From: an uncultured Chloroflexota bacterium
GTDB lineage: Bacteria; Chloroflexota; Anaerolineae; Anaerolineales; Anaerolineaceae
DNA length: 39,878 nucleotides
Reading direction: 5' to 3'
NCBI GenBank assembly: GCA_902795255.1
Contig: CADBKS010000008.1
Span: forward strand, 1 to 39,878
Part shown: positions 1 through 8,275 of the stretch, piece after piece
How positions within the stretch are numbered: position 1 is the first letter of the stretch
Layout: every line of letters begins with the position of its first letter
Position numbers and translations under genes: made by a program
The notes under the pieces: model-generated
The model's input: the letters and a program-made list of their open reading frames with translations, nothing else
The model's database searches: none
Told to the model about the DNA's origin: nothing

Positions 1-336
1 GTTGACATGATCAGTAGTAGTGGGAATGGTGCCCTATGGAGCTTTGCCAGTGATGAGAATGATGGGGAAGTGCTGATATCCTTCTTGAAGGAGCTTGCAG
101 CTGATAAGAAGTTTGTCCCTCAGATAGATAGGATTTTTAGGTCTGGTGGTTATCGCTGTCCACTGGTAAATCAGTTGTCAAAGTATTATGAAACGAAGGA
201 AAAATTTAATGAACTGTTCAGAATGCTCCCGGAGGACTATCGAGATAAACTCTCGGGTGAGATTATCAGCTACCAAGATGGAGATAAAGATTACGCATAC
301 CCATTGATCGGCGGATCAGCACTAATGGGCTTCTAA
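1..336 (+). CDS. 3' end of an unidentified protein (5' partial)
   Basis: The reading frame is already open at base 1 and ends with TAA at 334-336, so 111 residues are visible. An ATG lies at 7, but no ribosome binding site can be judged there, and the gene probably starts outside the window. The visible part is a mostly helical, soluble-looking sequence with many acidic and basic residues and no membrane segment or signal peptide. It ends in a hydrophobic tail, GGSALMGF. I recognise no family and assign no function. Base composition is more AT-rich than the genes after 9 kb. It converges on the minus-strand adhesin gene; about 150 bases without a convincing gene separate them. Confidence 0.5.
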   Translation, partial: VDMISSSGNGALWSFASDENDGEVLISFLKELAADKKFVPQIDRIFRSGGYRCPLVNQLSKYYETKEKFNELFRMLPEDYRDKLSGEIISYQDGDKDYAYPLIGGSALMGF

Positions 337-457
337 TCACGCCACAAGTTTTACAATAACTTTGGCGAATGGGCAGAAGGAGGTCACTTCCTGTCCATTT
401 TTGTTCCATCCGAAGATGTTGTTGCTTCTTAACACGGGTTGTATAGGCATGCCAGAC

Positions 458-505
458 ATTGACCGGTCGGGTCAACTTATGCGCCCCTCTCAATTTTTTG
501 AGAGG
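458..505. repeat. Two small inverted repeats between converging genes
   Basis: Bases 458-474 form a hairpin with a 6-bp stem (TTGACC/GGTCAA). Bases 486-505 form an 8-bp perfect stem (CCTCTCAA/TTGAGAGG) around TTTT. The second overlaps the stop codon and last codons of the adhesin gene. They may be transcription-stop structures for the converging genes or the scar of a mobile element; neither has a clean U-tract. Confidence 0.4.
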
Positions 506-3051
506 AATGCGGTGCCGGATTTGTCCTGCTCAGTGGTGTTCAGGAAGGTGATATCTTCGACGGCGGCCGCCTGTGCAGCTTCCAGAGCGCTTTCATTGAT
601 CGTGCCGTCATTGTTCAGCAGGGAATCTTTTTGATCTGCTTTGACCTTATAGACGGTATGCTCTTCCTCATAGGAAATGTCTTCGGTCACCTCGTCAACG
701 ATCTCCGTTACGACGACCCTGACGATATACCAGGAGTCATCGCCTGTGATGTTCTCCGGGAGATCGGTCGTTTTTTCACTGATGCGGTACCAGTGTGTGG
801 CTGCCGAATCATATTCGATCTTTACAAAACTGACCTGACCGGATGCATCGGTCTGGGTATCGAAATTGACCCATTCACCGCCGGTGAGTTCATCCAGCAG
901 GAACGTGAATTGGCCGGAAGTCTCGGGAATTGATCCGTCCAGCTTTTTCTGAACCGTGAAACCGATTTCTGTCGGGGTCAGCGACCCTTTTTTGCCTTTG
1001 TAAGCCCAGACGTGTCCCTCTGCATTATTAAATGCCGCGTTGGAAATAACACCGCCATTGAATTGTGAATTGTTATCCATCAGAACGAGCGCTTTGGGGG
1101 CAATGATGTGTCCGACTTCAGGGCTCTGGGCCTGGCAGGTGACGACACGGGCATTCGGGAAATTCCAGACGATCGACATTCCCAGTCCGTCTTCGATATC
1201 GCATGAACTGTTTGCGCATGCTGAGCTCAGGAAACCGCCGGCTTCCTTCCCGTTGATGGATGTAATCATAGGCAGTTTTACCGGGTCCTGTTCCGAACCG
1301 GTATCCAGGATGGAAACAACGGTCGGGAGTGCTTCCGGGTCATCCAGCTGCGGAATATCGGTAAATTTTACCGAAAAGAGATAGTTGTTCGGGTTTTCGA
1401 TCACCGTGTTGGTCCCGCCATGAACTTCTACGGTCTGTCCGTCGGCAGTGATCGTCACATGGGTGCCTTTTGCCGCCATTGCATTGGAAGCCCGGGTCAC
1501 GGAGCCGTTCACCGCGTCCCAGTCAACATAATCCGTACTGACATAGGTTGCGCCGTGCCGGTTCACACCGTTGGTGTAGTGTACTCCGTTTACGACATCG
1601 CCAATATCTGCGTTTTGTTTGACACTGAAAACGGTGTTGCCTTCTCCGACATAGAATACCGGCGGATTGGGATTCTGGTTTCTTCCGTTGATGCTGAGCT
1701 GATCACCGGACGTTACCGGCGGGAGGATCCCGACGTAGGAGGGTTCGGTAAGATATCCGGAGTCTGCCGCGAAGGGGTGTGTGCCGTCAAATTTGCCGCG
1801 GATGATGATGCCGCCCATCAGATGTTTGTCGGCCATATACAATTCGCCGGGATCAATATCCATGACGGTTCCGGAACAGTTGACGTTGGTATACCTTGTG
1901 TTGGTCTCTGATACGGCCGGATCGCAGATCGTTACGAAGTTGTAGGTCGATAAAAGCGATTCGAGGGATGGGTCGAGTTTCTTTTCCGGCACGTGTTTTT
2001 TCAGTGTCATCGTGTCGTAGTAATTGACCGAGGTATCCGTTTCAGTGGATGAACGGTCCGACTGATCTTCAGCGGTGACATCCGAATAGCTGACAACTTC
2101 GAACTTGTTGACCGCACCGCTGTTCTCAACGATGCCGAAATGGGCTGTGCCGACTTTTACGGTCAGTTCGGTCTTTACTTCCTTTTCATTGCCTGTGAAT
2201 GTGTCATCTGACGGATTCGTGCAGTTCGAGTCAGTGTACCACTGTGTGATCGGTACCGTATAGGAGCCATCCGCATTCAGATAGTCTGCTGTCACTTTCT
2301 GACAGGCATAGGTATAGTTGTTGGACTGGTGCAGGTTGCTGACGCGGACATATACTTCATCCGCATCGGTAAATGTCAGCCCTGCCTGATCCGGAACGAT
2401 GTTGACATAATACGCGAGCGGTTTTGTTTCTTTCAGGGTGATCTCACCGTGATCTGCGTATGCATTTGTTCCGTTCCAGTTGTAGCCGAGCGGAGCTGTA
2501 TCACTGATGTTGTTCCCCTGATCCGGGTTCCACTCGTTATATCCAAGCGGAGGGGTATATCCGGAGTTTATGTTATGGACCAGACGAAGTTCGCGCCGGC
2601 TGGTCGTATCGATATAGTGTACTGACGGATCATAGCTGATCGGATCTCCCTGATTATAGAAACTGTTCCCGGTTCTAAACTGCAGGCAGACCGTTTGTTT
2701 CCCTGTACTTTTGAGTCCGTCCTGGGGCAGTTCAGCGATCCCGTACCCTACGATCTGGTCGGTCGTTTTATCCCGAAGCGGTGCGCGGACCGCAAACGGA
2801 ACAATGAAGATACTGCCGCTGCCTGTGGTGATTTCCCCGTTCATATCCATCAGGTGGTCACCGCTGTATGCTTTCTGGGCCCCGCTTTGATCCAGCAGAA
2901 TCAGATCTACCGGGTACTCGCCCGCATTGCATTGCGCGCTGACCTGTGCCGTGCCCGCAGCAAGGCAAAACAGCACTGAAGCCATGAGGATCAAAAACAA
3001 ATTTTTCCACTTATTGGAAAATAACAAACAATATCCGCTATGCTCCTTCAT
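490..3051 (-). CDS. Secreted adhesin with choice-of-anchor A and Spy0128-like pilin domains
   Basis: This 853-residue protein begins with a signal peptide: a basic N-terminus, then a hydrophobic stretch to about residue 38 with likely cleavage after VSA. A GGGGAGGGG ribosome binding site lies just before the ATG. Residues of roughly 460-685 carry a choice-of-anchor A type region (IVWNFPNA, then HIIAPKALVLM, then AEGHVWAY). Residues of about 695-845 match the FctA/Spy0128 pilin domain, which forms an intramolecular Lys-Asn isopeptide bond. Candidate residues are K702 or K703, E759 (in YRISEKT) and N838 (in FLNTTE). The family acts at the cell surface in attachment. The protein stops 15 residues after N838, with no LPXTG motif, membrane anchor or further repeat, which is unusual for such adhesins. 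It appears monocistronic. The domain calls are by eye. Confidence 0.8.
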   Translation of the reverse strand: MKEHSGYCLLFSNKWKNLFLILMASVLFCLAAGTAQVSAQCNAGEYPVDLILLDQSGAQKAYSGDHLMDMNGEITTGSGSIFIVPFAVRAPLRDKTTDQIVGYGIAELPQDGLKSTGKQTVCLQFRTGNSFYNQGDPISYDPSVHYIDTTSRRELRLVHNINSGYTPPLGYNEWNPDQGNNISDTAPLGYNWNGTNAYADHGEITLKETKPLAYYVNIVPDQAGLTFTDADEVYVRVSNLHQSNNYTYACQKVTADYLNADGSYTVPITQWYTDSNCTNPSDDTFTGNEKEVKTELTVKVGTAHFGIVENSGAVNKFEVVSYSDVTAEDQSDRSSTETDTSVNYYDTMTLKKHVPEKKLDPSLESLLSTYNFVTICDPAVSETNTRYTNVNCSGTVMDIDPGELYMADKHLMGGIIIRGKFDGTHPFAADSGYLTEPSYVGILPPVTSGDQLSINGRNQNPNPPVFYVGEGNTVFSVKQNADIGDVVNGVHYTNGVNRHGATYVSTDYVDWDAVNGSVTRASNAMAAKGTHVTITADGQTVEVHGGTNTVIENPNNYLFSVKFTDIPQLDDPEALPTVVSILDTGSEQDPVKLPMITSINGKEAGGFLSSACANSSCDIEDGLGMSIVWNFPNARVVTCQAQSPEVGHIIAPKALVLMDNNSQFNGGVISNAAFNNAEGHVWAYKGKKGSLTPTEIGFTVQKKLDGSIPETSGQFTFLLDELTGGEWVNFDTQTDASGQVSFVKIEYDSAATHWYRISEKTTDLPENITGDDSWYIVRVVVTEIVDEVTEDISYEEEHTVYKVKADQKDSLLNNDGTINESALEAAQAAAVEDITFLNTTEQDKSGTAFLSKN

Positions 3052-3087
3052 ACCGGTCCCCCTCCCCTTTGGGTTTTTAGATTATTT

Positions 3088-3116
3088 CTTATAATAGTAT
3101 AAATGATTAATTCCAA
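3088..3116 (-). promoter_or_regulatory. Candidate sigma-70-type promoter of the adhesin gene
   Basis: Read on the minus strand, TTGGAA (3116-3111) and TATAAG (3093-3088) are separated by 17 bases, about 37 bases upstream of the start codon, in an AT-rich stretch. An additional TATAAT on the plus strand at 3124-3129 could serve the divergent small gene. Confidence 0.45.
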
Positions 3117-3227
3117 AAATGCGTATAATACTGTATTTTTTAATGTAAATTATTATTTAATTCGCAGAGTTTGCTGCGGGAAGTTCCCATCCGGTTGTAA
3201 AAATTTCGATCAGGGGCGTGTTTTCGT

Positions 3228-3356
3228 ATGGCAGGGCATATGTTGTTTATGAGGGGCGCGCGGGTTTTGTCCCCGGTTTTTGTTTTTCTGGGATGCCTGT
3301 TTTTGGGGGCCTGTGGCCTGTCAAAAGGCTCCCGCATGCAGCGTTGGCTGTCTTAA
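3228..3356 (+). CDS. Candidate small lipoprotein (42 residues)
   Basis: A short plus-strand frame from ATG at 3228 to TAA at 3354-3356 encodes a 42-residue peptide. It has a basic start (MRGAR), a hydrophobic core (VLSPVFVFLGCLF) and a lipobox-like LGAC followed by GLSKG. That is the layout of a very small lipoprotein: signal peptidase II would leave roughly 17 residues. Alternative starts lie at 3240 and 3249. AGGGG at 3212-3216 or AGGG before 3240 could act as ribosome binding site. A plus-strand TATAAT lies about 100 bases upstream, and a GC-rich hairpin with a T-run begins 10 bases after the stop, so promoter, frame and terminator line up. No homologue is recognised, and a chance frame is possible. 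Confidence 0.4.
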   Translation: MAGHMLFMRGARVLSPVFVFLGCLFLGACGLSKGSRMQRWLS

Positions 3357-3365
3357 AAAAAGATA

Positions 3366-3393
3366 CCGCCGCATGACAGCGGCGGGTCTTTTT
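3366..3393 (+). terminator. Rho-independent terminator, possibly bidirectional
   Basis: CCGCCGC (3366-3372) pairs with GCGGCGG (3379-3385) around a 6-base loop, followed by GTCTTTTTC on the plus strand. On the other side the plus-strand A-run at 3355-3361 gives a U-run for minus-strand transcripts, so it could also end the Fe-S membrane protein transcript. Confidence 0.75.
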
Positions 3394-3406
3394 CTGTGAT
3401 GAGAGG

Positions 3407-3441
3407 GGAAAAAGCTGCCTGTTCTTGCCGATGTGGCAGGC
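3407..3441 (-). terminator. Possible terminator of the Fe-S membrane protein gene
   Basis: On the minus strand GCCTG (3441-3437) pairs with CAGGC (3421-3417), followed by AGCTTTTTC. The stem is short with a 15-base loop, so it is weaker than the hairpin at 3366-3385 that lies next in the same direction. Confidence 0.4.
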
Positions 3442-3516
3442 TGTTTATTTCAAAGGTGCCTGATCCGGTCAAAGCAGTGTGTACCTTTGAATGGCCGGGC
3501 GGGATCCCGGTGCGGT

Positions 3517-4335
3517 TTACAGTGCGTTCTTTGGACAGTTCCGGACGCATTCCATGCATAAAATGCACTCGGTCCCGTTTGCGCGTTTTCGGGAGTTATC
3601 GGTCATATCCACATTCATGGGACAGACCCGTTTGCATTTACCGCATGAGATGCATTTGCTCTTGTCGCATTTGATCCGCATCAGTGAAAAATAGCTCATC
3701 GGTTTCAAAAATACGGTGACCGGACAAATATATTTGCAGAAGGCCCGGTTGTCCCGGAACAGAAACGCGAGCGCGATACCCACCGCATAGTAAGCGAGGT
3801 TCCCGGCGATAAATGCCCAAAACATGATCCGCTCGATATTTGCGGCTTCAGCGAGAAACAGGGCCGCGACAAAGATCAGCGAGGCGGCGAACGTGATATA
3901 GCGGATCCATCCGATCTTCTTCCGAGGCCCGGCCGGAACCTTATACGGCAGAAAGTCCAGCACCATCGCGGTCCAGCAGGCATATCCGCACCAGCCCCTG
4001 CCGAACAGCAGCGGGCCGAAGATCTTTGCAACCGCGTAGTGGATCGTGGCTGCTTCAAATACGCCCGCAAACAGATAGTACCAGAAGCCCTCGATCTGCA
4101 TGTTTTCCCTGCAGATGAGCCCCAGATAGACCAGCATGTACGTCCCAACGAGCAGCTGAACGATCCGCCGGGCGTGTTTGTGCTTCCGGATGAACAGGAA
4201 CATGCCGAGCGCTATTGAAAGCCCGATGTAGCTGAAATTAAAGAGATAAAACAGATTGCCTTTCGTCAGCCAAAGCGTGACCGCGACCGTTTCAAAGACG
4301 GCCAGCATAAAAACCGGTGCCAGGTATTTTTTCAA
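3517..4335 (-). CDS. NapH-like polyferredoxin membrane protein (two 4Fe-4S clusters)
   Basis: I place the start at TTG 4335-4333, preceded by CGGAGG nine bases upstream, giving 272 residues. The frame is open to an ATG at 4494, but that lacks a ribosome binding site and adds 53 low-complexity residues overlapping the upstream gene's stop codon. The protein has several membrane segments, the NapH/MauN/NosR-family signature RGWCGYACW, a KYICP cysteine pair, and a C-terminal ferredoxin module with CISCGKCKRVCP and CILCMECVRNCP. Family members pass electrons across the membrane to periplasmic or membrane reductases. No nap, nos or rnf partner is nearby, so the acceptor is unknown. The gene follows a GNAT gene on the same strand. 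Two terminator candidates lie downstream. Confidence 0.85.
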   Translation of the reverse strand: MKKYLAPVFMLAVFETVAVTLWLTKGNLFYLFNFSYIGLSIALGMFLFIRKHKHARRIVQLLVGTYMLVYLGLICRENMQIEGFWYYLFAGVFEAATIHYAVAKIFGPLLFGRGWCGYACWTAMVLDFLPYKVPAGPRKKIGWIRYITFAASLIFVAALFLAEAANIERIMFWAFIAGNLAYYAVGIALAFLFRDNRAFCKYICPVTVFLKPMSYFSLMRIKCDKSKCISCGKCKRVCPMNVDMTDNSRKRANGTECILCMECVRNCPKNAL

Positions 4336-4490
4336 GGTAAAGTACCTCCGCTTATTTTTTCTGATCCGAATACATCTTCCCCGGTTGGAGAAAACTTCCG
4401 GACGCTGGTTCTGCGGTGTTAAAATTTCCGCAAAAATACAGATTCCGGGATAGAATGAGGATGAGCTGCTGACCGGGATACAGCCCCGGA

Positions 4491-4970
4491 TCACAGCTCA
4501 AGCACCGCAACGATCTCGTTGCCGCACATTTCTCCGTTCTCCGCGAAGCCGTATCTTTGATAAATCGTTCTCGCCCGGGTATTCTCCGGTTCATAAGAAA
4601 GCCAGACCTTTTTTGCCTCGCCAAACGGAAATGTACGGATCAAAGAAACTGCAGCATCCAGGGTCTGTTTCCCCAGACCCTGCCCCTGGTATCGTTTATC
4701 GATCATCAGTCTCCAAATGCTGTAGTTTTCTTTGATCAGCTCACTCTCGTCTTCGTTGCCGACGGTTCCTTTTCCGATCATGACAAACCCGATCAGCACA
4801 TCATCATTGTAAACCGCCAGCGGCAGGGCATTGTTCCCTTCATTCCTCGTGGCGAAAGCTTCCGCCAGACTCTGTATGTTTTCCGCAACGAAATCTTTCT
4901 GGTCCTCAAAAGGTTCCAGAACACATACTTTCCAGATGTTTTTGTTGGTTATTTCCTCAAATCTGATCAT
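4491..4970 (-). CDS. GNAT acetyltransferase, BltD/spermidine-acetyltransferase-like
   Basis: This 159-residue protein spans a complete GNAT fold. The acetyl-CoA-binding motif A is RYQGQGLGKQ, and the C-terminal ENTRARTIYQRYGF segment is typical of the family. The N-terminal LEPFEDQKDFV region and the overall pattern resemble diamine and spermidine N-acetyltransferases of the BltD/PaiA kind, which acetylate polyamines with acetyl-CoA in the cytoplasm. The substrate is inferred only from this resemblance. The ATG has GGGGAA six bases upstream. The gene lies directly upstream of the Fe-S membrane protein, with about 155 bases between the stop and my preferred TTG start of that gene. They may share a transcript, but no functional link is evident. 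Confidence 0.85.
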   Translation of the reverse strand: MIRFEEITNKNIWKVCVLEPFEDQKDFVAENIQSLAEAFATRNEGNNALPLAVYNDDVLIGFVMIGKGTVGNEDESELIKENYSIWRLMIDKRYQGQGLGKQTLDAAVSLIRTFPFGEAKKVWLSYEPENTRARTIYQRYGFAENGEMCGNEIVAVLEL

Positions 4971-5106
4971 ACTGTTCCCCTGCCATCACGCATACGGCTC
5001 TGTTTTTGTACGCTCCTGTTGATTATACAAACATCCATGATTTCTGTGCAGCCCTTCCTCCCTGTTGACATCAGTACTGCTGTCTTGACCTGCCGCCGGC
5101 TGGGTG

Positions 5107-5134
5107 CCTTCAATATCGATGGAGGCTTTTTTTT
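5107..5134 (+). terminator. Hairpin with T-run downstream of the hydrolase
   Basis: CCTTC (5107-5111) pairs with GGAGG (5121-5125, one G-U), extended by a flanking G-C pair, and is followed by eight Ts on the plus strand. The T-run overlaps the hydrolase stop codon. The orientation suits plus-strand transcription, where no upstream gene is seen, so its role is unclear. Confidence 0.35.
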
Positions 5135-5873
5135 ATGCGATCATTTCAAGCAGCTCTTTTACATAGTTCTCCGGGTGATTGATGGAATATTCCCCGTGAT
5201 ACAGGCTTTTCTTTATTTCGAGACTGCTTTCGGGCAGCATCTCATGCAGCGATTCTGCGGAGCGGAGCATATTTTTCTGTTCTTTTTCCCCGACGATCAT
5301 GCGTACATCAGCAGTTGTGTCCTGAAAACCCGGCTTTATTTTATATGCTGTGTTGGCTTTCAGAAACGCGGTCATGTTGTCTTTCGAAATTTTCGATGTG
5401 TCCCGGTAATAATCCCCGAACAGATCTTCGCGCATACGCAGATAACGGAATTGCATATGCGCGAACCATTTTTTCCGGATCAGGCCATAGCTCGAAGCGA
5501 ATGCCGGGCCGATCAGCGCGTTTGTTATTTTGGAAGGAATAACAGAGGTGCTTTCAATAACGGCATACCGGCAGATATCCTTCCGCTGTGTCAGCATTTC
5601 CGTCAGCACCTGAGCGCCGAGGGAAAGCCCTCCGATGAGCAGAACAGTGCCGCCGTATTCGTTTTCGATGAAGGAGATGAGCCGTCCTGCATTTTCTTCT
5701 ATTGTGCTGAAATCATTATCGCTGTCCGCATGTCCGTCGAGAACCGGCAGTATGACATGAAAGCGGTCACTGAGCAGCTCGGCTTCCGCTCTGTAGTTCC
5801 ACCATGAGAGCCCTCCGCCATGAAGCAGCATGATGATATCGTTATTTTGTTTCCCGTATTCTATGATCTTCAT
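5133..5873 (-). CDS. Alpha/beta hydrolase
   Basis: I start the protein at ATG 5873, which has GGAG six bases upstream, giving 246 residues. The frame is open for 40 further codons to 5993, but that stretch is basic and does not look like this fold. The sequence shows the oxyanion-hole motif LLHGGG near residue 17, the nucleophile elbow GLSLG (the Ser of G-x-S-x-G), a strand leading to VGEKE, and a late YHGEYSINHPENY with the probable catalytic His. This is the arrangement of small cytoplasmic esterase/lipase-type hydrolases. The substrate cannot be told. The gene stands alone, with 380 bases of non-coding DNA upstream. Confidence 0.85.
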   Translation of the reverse strand: MKIIEYGKQNNDIIMLLHGGGLSWWNYRAEAELLSDRFHVILPVLDGHADSDNDFSTIEENAGRLISFIENEYGGTVLLIGGLSLGAQVLTEMLTQRKDICRYAVIESTSVIPSKITNALIGPAFASSYGLIRKKWFAHMQFRYLRMREDLFGDYYRDTSKISKDNMTAFLKANTAYKIKPGFQDTTADVRMIVGEKEQKNMLRSAESLHEMLPESSLEIKKSLYHGEYSINHPENYVKELLEMIA

Positions 5874-6255
5874 GCTTAGCTCCGTTTCTGTTCCCGCTCT
5901 CCGCCGCTGACGGCGGCAGTGTGTGTGCACGAGCATAGGTATGCGACTTAAATTTTTTGCAGATATTTGATTCTCTTTATTTCGTTCAAGCACTTACCGG
6001 TGAAGTTTTTTGCCAATTTTGGCAAATTTTTTTAGTTTGTGACTCCGAATTTTTCCCCAGGATATCCCGAATTTGCTGAACTTTCCATATTCCTGTAAGT
6101 TTTATTGTGCAGCTAACTTGCCCATATGTGGGCTTTTCCTATGCGTATACAAAAGGACGCACGTCTCAACATACCGATTTTGGACCAAACATTTATATGC
6201 CCATATTCATATCACACTCACTCCTGTTTCGGCGGAAAAATGAAATTTGAAAATT
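5874..6255. other. AT-rich intergenic stretch with two hairpins
   Basis: I see no convincing gene here. It holds the hairpin TTTGCCA/TGGCAAA (6009-6015 with 6020-6026) followed by seven Ts on the plus strand, so a terminator-like element in plus orientation. GCCCA/TGGGC (6120-6124 with 6129-6133) forms a second small hairpin. It marks the left edge of the AT-rich island and must contain the promoter of the hydrolase gene. Confidence 0.5.
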
Positions 6256-7563
6256 CTATTTTATGAACCGAAGCAGAAAATCTGCAAGGCCGATCACGGT
6301 CAATCCGATTTCATCTCTTGTCTCTTTAATTGGTTTATTGATGACGATGATCTTCTGTATCTGATCATTCAATGCAATATAAGGTTTTTGTTCCCTTTGT
6401 TTTGTTAATGGGTTGGAAATATCGGAAGCAACTTGAATGTAATACATTCTCTGGTTTTTTGCGGCAAAAAAATCGATCTCGTAAGTTTTCTTGATACTTT
6501 TTCCTTCGCTGTTTTTTTCAACCTTCTCATAAGTTCCGACACTCACTGCGTAACCGTTATAAATCAATTCGTTGAATACAATATTTTCAATGATCTGCCC
6601 TTCATCAGGAAAAACAAAGTTTAATCTCGCGTTTCGCAGACCGGGATCAGCAAAGTAATATTTTCTCAACGCACCGATTTCCTGCTTCCCTTTAATATCA
6701 TATCTTCTTGCTTCATTTATCATAAAGGCGTCTTCGAAAAAATGGATATACTTCGATACAGTTGTTTTGTCGATTTTTTCATGCCGTTTGCTTTGGTATG
6801 TGTTTGCAATTTTTTCCGCATTTATCAGCTCTCCTGTACAAGTGCTGAGTATGTCACATAATTCATCCAGAGCTTCAGTTTTTGAAAGCCGATTATGTTC
6901 AAGGATATCACGGAAATAAGTTGTTTTAAAAAGGTTCTTCAGATAGATCTGTTTCTCCCGAGATTTTTTCAAAACAGCCAGAGGCATCCCTCCAAATTGC
7001 ATATATTCATATATGGCTTCTGTTGCTGACCCTCCCGCGTAATTGAAAAATTCCTCAAATGAAAGGGGGCCTATGTGAATATTTGTCGCCTTGTCCCTGA
7101 ATTCCGTGACAATATCTGAAGAGAGCATTTTCGAATTACTGCCCGTTACGTAAAGGTCGATATTTGCTTCTCTTGATAAACCCAGGATCACATCAACAAA
7201 AGTAACGGTGTTTTCGTCATTTCCCTTTGCAATGATGTATTTCCCATCCGTATAAACCGGGTTGATGATTTTATTGACCATCTGTATTTCATCAAGAAAA
7301 ACGTAACATTCCTGCTTTCCCTGACAAAATGAGCGGACGAATTTTCCCAGTTCCATAGGGTTGCGCAATTGCAGATTTCGGTCATCATCAAGTTCGATAA
7401 TAAGGATCTGCTCTTCTTTTATGCCCGTTTCACGTAAATACCGGGCATAAATTTCCTTCAGGAGAAATGATTTGCCGCATCTTCTGATACCTGTGATCAC
7501 TTTCGGAAATCCATTGTTTCTATTCTTGATGAGCAGTTTTAAATAGTGGTCCCGGTGAATCAT
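6256..7563 (-). CDS. AAA-family ATPase with DUF4143 domain
   Basis: This 435-residue protein has an N-terminal P-loop ATPase domain (AAA_14 type). Walker A is TGIRRCGKS near residues 24-32 and Walker B is CYVFLDEIQ near residue 90. A sensor-like YVTGSNSKML and the SFEEFFNY motif follow. The C-terminal half is a DUF4143 domain with the restriction-endonuclease-like EIDFFAAKNQRMYYIQV segment near residue 370. Such proteins are widespread, patchily distributed and often mobile in bacteria and archaea; their role is unproven, with DNA-related or defence functions suspected. AAGGAG six bases before the ATG supports the start. Composition is far more AT-rich than the genes after 9 kb, suggesting acquisition. 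An unusual palindrome lies just upstream. Confidence 0.9.
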   Translation of the reverse strand: MIHRDHYLKLLIKNRNNGFPKVITGIRRCGKSFLLKEIYARYLRETGIKEEQILIIELDDDRNLQLRNPMELGKFVRSFCQGKQECYVFLDEIQMVNKIINPVYTDGKYIIAKGNDENTVTFVDVILGLSREANIDLYVTGSNSKMLSSDIVTEFRDKATNIHIGPLSFEEFFNYAGGSATEAIYEYMQFGGMPLAVLKKSREKQIYLKNLFKTTYFRDILEHNRLSKTEALDELCDILSTCTGELINAEKIANTYQSKRHEKIDKTTVSKYIHFFEDAFMINEARRYDIKGKQEIGALRKYYFADPGLRNARLNFVFPDEGQIIENIVFNELIYNGYAVSVGTYEKVEKNSEGKSIKKTYEIDFFAAKNQRMYYIQVASDISNPLTKQREQKPYIALNDQIQKIIVINKPIKETRDEIGLTVIGLADFLLRFIK

Positions 7564-7585
7564 GAAAATCTCCTTTTTCGCAGAA

Positions 7586-7684
7586 TTCTACCTTTTTGAC
7601 GATTTATTTTGACATCTTGAAAAATTATATCAGAAAAATAAATCACGAAAAAGGTAGAATTCTACCTTTTTCGTGATTTATTTT
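7586..7684. repeat. 50-bp perfect palindrome plus a third half-site
   Basis: Bases 7635-7684 are a perfect inverted repeat with no spacer, 25 + 25 bases centred on GAATTC. Bases 7586-7610 repeat the right half in the same orientation with 22 of 25 identical; this copy lies just upstream of the ATPase ribosome binding site. The inner GGTAGAATTCTACC flanked by A5 and T5 could act as a bidirectional terminator. The repeated half-site instead suggests an operator or a small mobile-element relic. Confidence 0.85.
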
Positions 7685-7745
7685 AATATTTTTATCAGCT
7701 TGTATTTTCAGAAACTGTTATCGTGTTGTTTTCTGTCCAAACTTT

Positions 7746-8186
7746 TTATGAGGCTTTTGTTAACAATACAATCAAAAAATCATTTTTCTGCTTCGCTTCA
7801 CTGCTAAACATTTGCTGCATCAGATTTATGTCCAATTTCCATGTCCCAACTATATATAATACTCCATCGGGTTTCAAAACCCGCATGCATTCTTTTTGAA
7901 TCAAAATCCATTGTTTCTCAATATGTGCAAATGCGTTATAGAAGATAATAGAGTCGAAGAATTTATCAGGAAACGTCATACGGACAGCATCCATTGTTTG
8001 AAAATGAACATTATTACATAAGGTTTTGCCGGAAATTCTGCTGTGATCCAAATCAATACAGTAAACTTTTTGTGCATATCGGGAAGCGGATATAGAAAAA
8101 TCCGCTGCACCACAGGCTGGTTCAAGAATGATCTTATCCTGAATATCTGTGATCAGGAGTTCGGTAAGTTTGTCAGTTTTTTTCAT
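7746..8186 (-). CDS. Class I SAM-dependent methyltransferase
   Basis: This 146-residue protein carries motif I as ILEPACGAADFS and the acidic strand-2 end as YCIDLDH. The post-motif region MDAVRMTFPDKFFDSIIFYNAF leads to VLKPDGVLYIVGTW, which is the Rossmann-like methyltransferase core. A stop codon two codons upstream of the ATG fixes the start, although the ribosome binding site is weak. The protein is short but looks complete, ending after the final beta-hairpin. The substrate is unknown. It lies on the AT-rich island next to a second unrelated methyltransferase and upstream of the palindrome and the DUF4143 ATPase. Gaps to both neighbours exceed 80 bases, so a shared operon is uncertain. 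Confidence 0.8.
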   Translation of the reverse strand: MKKTDKLTELLITDIQDKIILEPACGAADFSISASRYAQKVYCIDLDHSRISGKTLCNNVHFQTMDAVRMTFPDKFFDSIIFYNAFAHIEKQWILIQKECMRVLKPDGVLYIVGTWKLDINLMQQMFSSEAKQKNDFLIVLLTKAS

Positions 8187-8275
8187 ATTGCTTCAGCCCA
8201 GCAACTGGATCACCGTCTCCATGAATTATCAATACAGAAATAAAATAAATCAACAAGTGCGACTATGTCTATACC

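Noticed and set aside
266..493. Possible transposase remnant next to the adhesin end
   Set aside because: Short frames on both strands and small inverted repeats are present, but no recognised transposase motif or target-site duplication was found.
3140..3337. 65-residue minus-strand frame between the adhesin and Fe-S genes
   Set aside because: No ribosome binding site, basic and proline-rich content, and it lies opposite the better-supported lipoprotein candidate.
4557..5807. 416-residue plus-strand frame
   Set aside because: It spans two minus-strand genes with recognised folds (GNAT and hydrolase) and the gap between them; no start signal and no domain.
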